Shown here: piece by piece, positions 23,201-33,500 of the stretch
Position numbering within the stretch: the first letter of the stretch is position 1
Layout: each line of letters opens with the position of its first letter
From: Boesenbergia rotunda
Taxonomy: Eukaryota; Streptophyta; Magnoliopsida; Zingiberales; Zingiberaceae
Direction: 5' to 3'
NCBI GenBank assembly: GCA_024364735.1
Contig: JAGFNQ010007664.1
Coordinates: forward strand, 124,001-188,000
Length of the DNA stretch: 64,000 bases
The notes under the pieces: generated by a model
Told to the model about the DNA's origin: nothing
The model's input: only the letters and a program-made list of their open reading frames with translations
Databases searched by the model: none
Position numbers and translations under genes: made by a program

Positions 23201-25740
23201 TATGCTAGTCTTCATGGATTAATATTGTCCTTGAATATTAATACTTAACTAGGAATGATTTAGTGTAGTATTCTCTACATCATCTCACTATCGATTCAAC
23301 CAATCGATATGATGTAGATAAGAACTTACTACCCAATGACATTATTATACTTAGTTATTTGGCACAAATATAAAGTATGATAACCAAACATGTCTTTATT
23401 AATGATAGAATATGATACAAAAAGTCCCTAGTCAATCATTACATAATTGGCTCTAGGACTCCTACTAACATTAGGCATGTCCTACTAGATTTACGAAGAG
23501 GTGGTGTAATAGCAGGTTCAGTTATTACCTCATCCTTATGAGTAATCAGCTATGGTTCTTGATTAGACATCTCTTCAGTATTTATTAGAGTCTCTTGAAC
23601 TACCTAAAGTTCAACTTCACTCTCACTGTTTTCCTATAAGAGAAACTCTTTTTTTAGGAATACAACATGTCTTGAAACAATACCTTTTGTTCAAGGGATG
23701 ATAGAATTGATTATCCCTTGTTTCCTTAAGGTAACCAATAGACATTTATTAGACTTAGCATCTAGCTGACCTGATATAGTTCTCTTAACATAATAGGACA
23801 ATCCATATCTTCAAATAGGACAAATGAGAGTTCTGACCGGTCCATATCTAACATGGAGTAGTAGAGAGTGCTTTAGTCAGAATCCTATTTATTAAGTAAA
23901 TAGCTATCTCGAGTGTGTAGGCCCAAAAGAATTTGGGATGACTTTCATGATTCATCATCGACCTAACTATGTCCAACAAGATTCAGTTTGACCTGTCTGG
24001 CATACCATTGTATTGTAGTATGTAAGGCGAAGTTCATTAAAACAATGTCATTGTTTCTGAGATAATCCTGAAACTCTTGGCTTATTCACCACCTCGATTT
24101 GATCGAAGAATTTTGACACTTTTGCCAAGTTGTTTCTCAACTTCATGTCTATATTCTTTGAATTTTTCAATGGCCTCATATTTGTATCTCAAGAGATACA
24201 CATGCCCAAATTACGAGTGATCATCGATGAAGGTAATGAAGTGGCTATAATCTCCACATGCATGAGTTAACATACATCGGTATGTATAAGGTCCAACACA
24301 TCGTTCTCTGGTTCACCTATTTTGTTAAAAGGTAACTTAGTTATCTTGCCTTTTAAGCATAAGCACATGTATCAAATAAATCAAATTAAAAGATTCTAAT
24401 ATGCCAACCTTTTGCAATTCGGTAATGTGCTTCTTGTTCATATAACCAAGATGACAATGCCACGTATAGGGAGCTAATTGATTGTCTCGTTGAGTGCATT
24501 TGTTGCTCATTTTGTTATTAAATATGTCATTGGATATGTCTGACGCGTATATCCCATTGCATAATGTTCCGGTTTAATAAAGAACACCATTCAAAGTTAT
24601 GTAACAATAATTGTTACTAAAAGATAAATGAAAACATTTTATATTTAAACAAGAAATGGAAATAATATTTTTTTATTAACGAAAGAATATAATAACAATT
24701 ATCCAATTCCAAAACTAGTCCACTAGGGAGTTTTAACAAATAAGTTCCTATGGTTATAACTGTAATTTTTGCTCCATTGTTAACTCGCATATTTGCTTCT
24801 CTCTTGACCAACCTTCTACTTTTCCTTAATTAGCCCCTATATGTTATTACATATGTGTGAGACACACCCTGTATCAAATATCCAAGTATCTGAAGAAATA
24901 GTATGATATTCAATAACGAAAATACTTGAAGATGATGGAGCATCGGATGCCTTCTTCTTTTGTATGGACTCAAGATAAATCCTGCAGTTCTTTCTCCAAT
25001 GTCCTATCTTACCATAGTGATGACATGGATCCTTTGGAGCCGGTTCTTCTTTCTTGACCTTTTCTTCTTCCCTTTGGCTTGAGTCTTTGACTCTCTTAGA
25101 ACCTTTCTTAGAAGAGTCAAATAATATCACAGCTTTCGATTCTTTCTTGATAGATGACTATACTGATCATAAGCATATCCTAATCATCTCTGGAATTGTG
25201 GATTCAAGATGGTTCATCTAATAGTTCATCACAAATTGTGAATAGCTATAAGGCAAACTATGTAGCATTAAGTCAATACTTAACTCGTAATCCATGACAA
25301 AATCGAATGACCCCAATCACTCAATGTAGTCATTCATCTTTAGTACAAATTACACTGCAGATATACCCTCATACATCTTTGAGAAAAAAGAGAAGCCTAG
25401 AGATCTCGAACTGTTTGGATCTCGCTTGCTCATCAAACAACTCACTAAGATGATAACAATAGTATAAGCATCCATATGCTCATGTTGCTTTTGTAATTCA
25501 GGAGATATCGAAGCTAGCATGATGTAACTCGCAAGCTTAGAATTTGTTGTATGCTTCTGATGGGTCAACCTTTAGTCATCAATAACATCCTCGGCAGATT
25601 AGGGGGAAGAGGCTCTTCAAGAACATAGCAATGTTCTCAACCTTGAGAACAATTCTCAGTTAATTTCGAAGTCAATCCAAGAAGTTTTAGATAGTCATTT
25701 TGTTTGTGTCCAAAATTGAGTGCAAATTCATACAAGTCAT
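20270..25740 (-). pseudogene. Copia gag-pol pseudogene related to family Z
   Basis: Short open pieces remain: 24837-25130 (CHHYGKIGHWRKNC knuckle, then FDTGC protease), 24617-24811 (VNNGAKI...GLVLELDNCYY) and 20690-21063 (RT end, ILGIKIHRNRLRTLHSI, YASAIGSIIYAML). The rest is recognisable only by following the intact copy, with many stops and indels. Near 20450-20530 it keeps a segment (LEYIVV, AKEAVW in shifted frames) that the full-length copy has lost from RNase H. The gag ATG is at 25740. Confidence 0.85.
21810..23470 (-). mobile_element. Solo LTR of a different copia family, in the decayed pol
   Basis: 1661 bp, TGTAGGAATC to TACTAACA on the plus strand, flanked by TTAGA (21805-21809) and TTAGG (23471-23475), a duplication with one mismatch. 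It separates two pol parts that are contiguous in the intact relative (51443-51447 region). The minus-strand start TGTTAGTAGGAGTCC resembles but does not match family Z. Orientation is inferred from that. Confidence 0.8.
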
Positions 25741-26335
25741 GCTTATAGAGAAGATTTATTATTCACACTTTTGAACGTGACTAAGTGTTATTCCCTTTTC
25801 TTATAAAATATATTGGTTAGTAGAAGGTCATATGCTATCGCAAAATCAAATATAGTTTTCTGTTCTTCATTTCTTGGTCTTATCTCATACCCCCATGCAT
25901 CGATCATATTCCTTATTATTCATTCCTATATACTCATTTAGATCTCCTCCTATTTAAATCATTTTATTTTATGGAATATTTTATAATATCTCATCTAGGT
26001 CGTATCAAAATTTAGATTTGGTGTGTTATTTAATCATACTTGAGGTGCATATATGCTACTTACATTAATAATTTCTTTTGCTACCACTATCTTAAGAGTT
26101 ATAATATATCTCCCTTTCTAACTACTACTAGTTCATCTTTTAGCAAATTATTTATAATAATATTTATTTTAATATTTTATGTACATCATAACTTAAAACT
26201 TGAATTCTCTATCATTTTTTTTCTTTTCTACTATCCATTTTATCTTTGTACACATAATATTATTTTTTTAATCATAGTATATACTATCATTATTATTTTA
26301 CTAGTCAAATTCCTAGATTCCATATTCTAAATTTT
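25741..26335 (-). pseudogene. RTE-like LINE endonuclease remnant
   Basis: On the minus strand, through several frameshifts and stops, one can follow the apurinic-endonuclease domain of plant RTE-type LINEs: SRNLTSKIIMIVYTMIKKIILCVQ (upper end, near 26260-26330), then ITLKIVVAKEIINVSSIYAPQ (26035-26100), GGDLN (near 25960), RNEEQKTIFDFAIAYDLLL (about 25825-25890) and HLVTFKS (near 25770). No reverse transcriptase follows, because the remnant stops at the copia gag start. Family assignment is from remembered motif order. Confidence 0.7.
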
Positions 26336-27515
26336 TGATAATTAATTTTCTTATAATATTTATTCTACACTATACCGAAGTCTTCGTGGAGATATAATGA
26401 TCATCATCGAGACGTTACAGGTAAACCCTGTAGCACATTCCTTTCGAAGAACATTTTAATATTAGTATAATAATTTAATGAATCCATCTGTTAAAAATTT
26501 ATTTAAAAGTCTACGCCAACTAATAACTTAACGCATAGTCCTCATCCGTTTTCATTTAAGTTTGGGATTGATATGGGTGGATTTAGTATCATCTTTAATA
26601 TATATACTAGCAATCGCATACACACGTTACATGTATAATATAATACGCGTATATTTTATCTCACCTTAAGATGAGAATTTATTTAATTAAAATTTAATAT
26701 TTTTAAATTATGTTAATTTTTTTTTTTTAATTTAAAATTATAAATTTTGGTTAAATTTAAATAATTGTAAAAGATTTAATTTTTTTTGAATTTTAGAATT
26801 TGAAGGATAAGAAGTTGAAACTACTAATAAGTCTTAAAAAAAATCGGTATGAAAAGAAAAAAAAGATATTAACGTAACTTAATTTTGGTCTTCACCAAAT
26901 CAATTAAGAATTGGTCAGTAAGAGTCTAGATTCTTAATTAAATTGTAAGATATATATAGAATTTTGAAATGCTAAAAACTTTACTATGTAAACTCCTGTA
27001 AATCTCAGATAATTTTTTGGTTTGAAATTTTATTTTGTGCTTAATATTATAATCCAACTCCTAAATCGTAAATTCTAAATTTTAAATGGCGTAATTACAA
27101 GTTAAAAATTATAAATTAAATAAAAAATTATAGATAAGAGGCATTTCTATAAAAGATTATCCTGAATGCTTGTCCGATCAATTTCATACTCATTAAATAA
27201 ATTTAAAGAATTGAATAGATGGAAGGATATTTTTTTAAATTTCATTTGGGGTCAATCCATATTAATGTTTATAAATTTATCATTTGGTGAGACACGGGAC
27301 GTCCATCGGAAGCAGTTGGTGGTGCCCACTGTATCAATCAAATTAATTATAGTTGCATCCCGATAAATTGACACGTATCCCCAGATTGCTAATCGAATCA
27401 ACCTCCCCGTCACCCGCAACTTCAAGTCACGGCAAACGAGACAGCTGCTGCGCCTTCGCGTCTCACCTCGTGTCGTCTAGTACAATCGGAGTATAGTCGT
27501 AGACCAGCAGACGAC
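26336..27515. other. AT-rich intergenic DNA upstream of the DUF3537 gene
   Basis: I see no coding region or repeat I can name. From about 27370 the composition becomes GC-richer, in keeping with a gene promoter and 5' end. Confidence 0.5.
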
Positions 27516-27530
27516 GGTGGCGACCTACCA

Positions 27531-27538
27531 CTATAAAG
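27531..27538 (+). promoter_or_regulatory. TATA box of the DUF3537 gene
   Basis: CTATAAAG lies 65 bp before the start codon at 27596 and is followed by pyrimidine-rich leader (CTCTCTTCGCCC). A transcript start near 27560 would give a leader of about 35 nt. Confidence 0.6.
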
Positions 27539-27595
27539 CCGCCCCCCATCTCTCTTCGCCCTCCTCTCTCGCTCTGTTCCTAATTAATCCCGGTC

Positions 27596-30500
27596 ATGGA
27601 CGCCGGAGCCGACGAGGCACCGCTTGTGCAAGTAGAGGACGGATCCGGAGAGAAGGATTTGGACGCCGCGCTCGGCCGCCTCGAGGGCTTCCTCACCCTG
27701 CTTGGTTTCCCCAATTCCTCCTCACGGGCTCGCGTGGCCACCTCCTGGGCCGCCTTCCTCCTCCTCGGCGTCGCCGTCCCATCCGCCGCCATCGGCCTCT
27801 ACCAGTGCTCCCATTCCGTCTGCGCAGAGTACAAAGTCCAGCAGTTCGAGCTGTGCGTCCTCCTCTCTCAGGTCTTGCTCACCGCCGTCTCGCTTGCTTG
27901 CATCTCGCGGAACCTTCTCAAGTACGGGATTCGGAGGTTCCTGTTCGTGGATCAGCACCATGGCCATGTGGAGAGGTTCCAGAAGGAGTATGTTCGCAAA
28001 ATCCAGGTTGGGTCGATTGCGATTCTTCTCTTGCTGTTAGATGGATCATTTCCTTTTCTCTTCGTCTTTGTTTAGAGCATGCCAGCGGATGAAGACTCGT
28101 TGCTTCTTGTTTAAGGTTGACGATAATCTATCAGATTAGTAAGTCCTTCGTTTAGAGCATACCAATTGATGAAGAATTCTTGCTCCTTGTTTAAGATTGA
28201 CGACGATCAATCAGATTAGTATGGCAGCCAAAAAAAAAAAAATCATTGGACCGTTGAGGTTTTTGAACCAATAATGAGATGGGTGGGTCATGGATGGAAA
28301 GGGGAGTATCTCATATTATCTTGGGACAAATTCTATGAAATCCCCTCTATAAGGTGAACTTTTGGTTGTATTTTGTACCATATAAACACTAATCTAAAGC
28401 TTCACTAGCACAATTGTCAAAGCTTCTATTATGCTGTCTTTAAAAACATACATGATATATACTGTGGTTTTATGTAATCATATACCTTAGTCGTATATAT
28501 CTATATATCGAATATTTTTATTTCAATGTACCACTTTTTGAATTTCGCACATTACATATTGAGGTTTAAACAATCATGCTACAATTTTAAGTTTTAAATA
28601 TAAGTTTTAAAATTCAAAATCTAGTATATGAATATAAAAATTATAGTATATTAGTATATAAGATCATAGTGTATGATTATATAAAACTATAAGTTATATT
28701 GTTGTGTAAATGAATTCTACTTTGTGGTTGAGTTAGACCAAGTTGTTTTGATATGTTGGCAATAATATTTAAGCTAGTTGTGTTTTATATTTTGATAGGT
28801 GCATTAACAGTAGTTGGATAATACACATGAGGATGTATGCTCGAGAATTGAAGGCCTTGGTCAACTGGAGCTCACGGAACTTGTAGATTTAATGATCGTG
28901 GAGATCATATGCATGAGAGTAGAGGCATGAATCGAGTGGAGCATGAAGCTCGATAGACTTGATAAGACTGTTTTATGGATGCGGCAATCGTGGAAATTTT
29001 GTGTTTGAGAGATTAACTTGGATCCAGTTGTTGCATTGAAGCTTGAGGAGAATCTTAGTAAATTTGATAGAGGGAGGCTTGTATTGAGGTGTTGCTTGGA
29101 TTGAGTTCTTGAATTTGGATCTTATGAAGGAGCTTGGTGATGTATGGAGTTGAAGATTTGAAGGCACAAGAGTGATAAAATATTACATTGAGTGATTCTA
29201 ACCTTTTGTTCTTTTTTCTTTGGGCATCTGACTTTTTCTAAAGATGTTGTGGTTGCCTAATAGTGATTGAGCTACCTAAGCTTAATGGTTGTGAAGCCTT
29301 TGATTGTGAGATGGACTCTTGTGTTATATGCCTTCGACTGGTTCAAATCTTGAACCTTTACTTAAGCTTATGGTTGGTTGAAAGCAAAGTAAAGGGGGGC
29401 TACCTAGTTGCAAGTCGGGCAAGTGGTCATTTGATACACTTTTTGTATGTCAAAGTTGATTGAATACTTACCGAATGTAAAATTTCAAGTAGGTTATGGC
29501 TGACTTGATACTTGGCAGGGGGAGTCCAAAAGGTACTTGATAGAAGGAAAAGTCCAAGAGATTACAAATGAAGAAGTCCACACTTTACTTGGCAGATGGA
29601 AACGTTCAAAAGGTACTTGATAGAAATTTAAGAGCTACTTGGTAAATAGAAAAGTCTAATAGGTGTTGGTAGAAATCCAAATGGTCCTTGATAGATATAG
29701 AAGAAGTTTAATTGAAGTCAAATGGTTAAGAATGTTTGGTCAATATGGAAGACCAATAAGTGTTGGCCAAGAGCGCAACATCGAAGACTTGGAGGCGACA
29801 CTTCTAGGCAAATAAAGAACATCGGGAGGCGAGGATTCTAGGCAAGTTGAAGAAGACTTGAAGGTAAGATCTTTTGACCAAATGATTGTGGAGCAGATAG
29901 CTAATGATTTGATAGATGTTATGGTTGATCTACGTGTTCAAGAGGATGTTAGTTCAATATCTCAAACACCTAGATTGAGGACTCTAGGGCAGGTCAAGCA
30001 TGAAGGGCTTAGACATTTGGAAGTATTAGAGGCTTGTTGAGATTGGATTGAGCGCAAGGAGCATCATTGACATCAAAACTAGAATAAATGTGAGATGTAA
30101 GAGATCATGAGTAAATGTAATCTTGACTTTAAAAAAAAAAATTGGTAGACTTTTTACTAGATGTCTTCTCACCAAGAAATAAGTGTTCTTGGTTGAAGTT
30201 AAGGAATAAATTCCAAATCAAGCAAATTTAGTCAACTAAATAATCAAGTCAATTTAGTAATCGATCGTAGATTTTGCTCATGATAGAAAATCTTTTATTC
30301 TAGCTTGAATTGACTCAATTGAAATTCAATTTATTGAATTGTATGGGTCCACTATTTAGTTGGTCAGTTTGAGTTGGTCAACCAAAATGGTCTTGACTCA
30401 ACGTAGTAGCTATTCTTTGCATAATAAGATTCACACTAACAAGATTTAAGTGAACTAGAATATATGGAGTTGACTCAAACCAAGTCATCAATGAAAATGT

Positions 30501-33500
30501 CACACATTTATTGAACAAAAAAGCCAACACACTTATTGGACAAACAATTCAACTCACAAAGTTCTTATTGGATGCAAAAGTCAACTTCTCACCAAGAAAT
30601 AAGTGTTCTTGGTTGAAGTTAAGGAATAAACTCAAAGTCAAGCAAATTTAGTCAACTAAATAATCAAGTCAATTTAGAAATCAACTGTAGATGTTTTGCT
30701 CATGATAGAAAATATTTTATTCTAGATTCAATTGAAATTCAGTTGACTGAATTGTATGGGTCGACTATTTAGTTGGACCATTTGAATGTAATGACTAGAA
30801 GAGCCACTGAGAATAATGATCCACATAAAAGAGCGGCATAGCTTAATAACATCATACTTACGTGCATCATTAACCACTGAGATTGTAGAGCAGGTACTAA
30901 TATTACGGATTGGTGCATTTCAGTTAAAAGACCCGACGTGGCAAAGCCTTGTGTGAAAATGGTACTTGATGCAGTTATTGTGTTTAAATCATTTTTATGA
31001 TTCCCCATCTTGTAAATGGTATGAATAATGGATAAACTACACGAAAGGAAAATTAATGATTCGTATAAATTACTTAAGGGAAAATGTCCCGAAGAAATCC
31101 AACGAGAAACCAATAATCCCGTTATAGATAAAAAAGTAGCTATCATTCCTTTTTCTGATGAATCAGGCAATCCTACGCTTTCGTGGACAAAAAAGGTCAT
31201 CAAATAAATCGTAATAACAATTGAAATTATCGAAAAAGAGATATGAGTCAATATATGTTCTAAAATTGTAAATATCATAAAAAGGAGTCCCATAAGAGAA
31301 TTGAAATCGAGAATTGAATACATTATAGGAGCCATTGTATAGGATCCATTGTGTCTATTTTAGAAGATTTTTTTGATAGGATAGGATGCCGCCACTCGGA
31401 CTCGAACCGAGATGCTCTAGCACTGCTTCCTAAGAGCAGCGTGTCTACCAATTTCACCATGGCGGCTTACTTGAAATAATAATAGTCAATTTATGTTGAA
31501 TCGTCGAGATTCAAGGATTCAATATAGTTTATAAAACAAAACATTAGAATTGATGAATCTTTATTCATTGAAATTTATATGATAATTTGAATCTTTATTA
31601 AATAAACAATAAAATAATCTTTAGTTAGTATCGTATTGTTGTAAGTTCGGTTTTAATAATGAACTTTGGTATACTAAAAACTAAGTTTTCAAAAAAGCAG
31701 TTAAAACTCCATAGTTTTAGACTGAGCTATAGAGGTCGACCAAAATGGTCGTGACGCAACTTAATAGCTATTCTTTGCATAATAAGGTTCACACTAAAAA
31801 GATTAAGATATTTATGTACAAGATTTCTCCACCCTCTAGAAGGAGTTTTTTTTTTTTGAGCAATGATACGCTCAAGGAAAAATCTCAATGAAAATCTCAA
31901 GGAATGACGTGACACTTTACATGCACACTTCCGATTGTCGCCTGGACGCCATCGGCGGCCTTTGGCCGCCGCTCTGAATCAAACTATACCCTGGGAGACA
32001 CGGTAAACCCGTCGGAGATCGCTGCATATAAAGTGTCACGTCATTCCTTGAGGTTTTCTTTGAGATTTTTCTCTAAGCATAGCATTTTCTTTTTTTTTTT
32101 TTTTTTTTTTTGTAGGGGATTTCGAGGTGTGACTCACCTAATGAATCAAGAGGTAGTAGAGTGGAATCTGGGGTCTAAATCACATTATATCCTTTGGATT
32201 TGTATTTTTTTTGTTATATTTGTCTATCCTATTTCCATTGTACACTAACAAATATTAAAGTTATTTTTATGCTAACATATTATATAAGTCTTGCATTTGC
32301 AAAACAAATTAAAATTTTTATTTACTGGATTGTGCCTAGTCATCTCCCCTTTAGTCATGCACCTATCTGTTAACAGAATTAGACTACTTGTTATGGAAAC
32401 TATTTTTGTCTTTTTTTGGACTTTTGTTGCTTGGGTGCATTTTTTTTATTACTTTTTTTTAATTTTGTTACTTTTTTGGTTAGTTGGACCAGATGGGATC
32501 TGAGGGTATATTATTGTTCAACAGTTCCAAAACATCTTTGGTTTCTGGGATACATTTGGTGAAAGAAATGTAGCAGCTCTCTATACCCTACATTTTAAAC
32601 TATTTCCATGCTGGATTGTAAGCTTCTTCTCAGATTGGATAATATGGAAAAGCTATACATAATCTATTTGGTTTAACCATGGAGAATACTAAATATTAAC
32701 TATTGATTCTGTACTAATAAAATATGATTTATTATCAATAATTTAATTATATTAATTGATATATTTTTAATATTATCTTATTAAATGATAGCAATAATGA
32801 TATGGCATTATTAACCTAATAAGAATAATATGAAATCAACAATAATATGACTAATTAATTAATGATACCATTCATTAATTATATTGCATTATTATGCTAT
32901 TTCACGAACATAACATATATCCTTATTGTGATTGATTCAATCATTTGTCATCTTTTATATTAAACTTTTTTTTTTTGACTTTTTTTCATTTTTCTCAATA
33001 ATTTCAATTTACGAATCTTAACAATTTGATATGGCTAATTATTAGAATTCTTTATCTGCTGATCCCTCTGCATTTTGACAAATATGCAGCTTCCCCCAAT
33101 TTTGTTTTCTGATGAATATTACCTTGTATATCGTGCTATTATGAATTATTATAGTGGATAGCATACAGAACAAATGATTTGTAAACCTTTTCAAGTGTGA
33201 TCATATAGTAGTTTTATTAAGATGTTAAGGCATTTGTGCAAGATGCATATACAATTAATTACCTTCTTGATTGCCAAATGTGCTATTCTCCCCTCTTACA
33301 GAAAATGTTTTAGATGGCAAGTGTCAAAATTTATATTAACAGACTTAAACAATGTATATTGATTGCACAATGTGAAATCCATATGTTTAAACATTTAGAT
33401 TTAGATTGTATACAACACACACCAAGAGAAATGGGCACAATAATCACCTCCACGTTTTGTATTGTGCTAATACAAAACATGATTAAGGAAAAGAATGCCC

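Larger units (their letters stand above)
19975..25740 (-). mobile_element. Decayed copia element related to family Z, mostly internal region
   Basis: On the minus strand it keeps parallels to the intact element at 47587-57703: gag start (NLHSILDTNKMT, near 25720), zinc knuckle (CHHYGKIGHWRKNC), protease (DTGC), pre-integrase region, integrase, RT and RNase H down to about 20270. A fragment of a family-Z-like LTR follows (about 19975-20205). Much of the LTR is missing, no 5' LTR is visible, and it is split by a solo LTR at 21810-23470. Confidence 0.85.
30780..31728 (-). other. Nuclear insertion of plastid DNA (NUPT): 5' ccsA, trnL-UAG, rpl32-trnL spacer
   Basis: About 0.95 kb has the plastid small-single-copy order on the minus strand: rpl32-trnL spacer (31467-31728), trnL-UAG, then the start of ccsA. 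The ends abut nuclear intron sequence, so it is a transferred fragment and not plastid genome. Junctions are good to about 10 bp on the left and 30 bp on the right. Confidence 0.9.
30165..31808 (+). repeat. Duplicated 285-bp intron segment, second copy split by plastid DNA
   Basis: Copy 1 (30165-30450) runs from TCTCACCAAGAAATAAGTG to CACTAACAAGATTTAAG. Copy 2 begins at 30588 with the same words, stops at TATTTAGTTGGACC (about 30780), and resumes at about 31730 with GGTCGACCAAAATGGTC through AAAAAGATTAAG (31808). Plastid sequence fills the gap and replaces roughly 15 bp of the repeat. Confidence 0.85.

Noticed and set aside
26040..26330. 96-codon plus-strand frame
   Set aside because: It is the antisense of the LINE endonuclease remnant; the F/I/Y-rich peptide reflects AT-rich composition.
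27517..28092. 191-codon frame overlapping exon 1
   Set aside because: An arginine/proline-rich shadow in a GC-rich exon. The 27596 frame carries the DUF3537 sequence and splices in phase.
30769..31335. A nuclear 188-codon membrane-protein gene
   Set aside because: It is the 5' half of plastid ccsA in a transferred fragment, cut at the junction and antisense in an intron.
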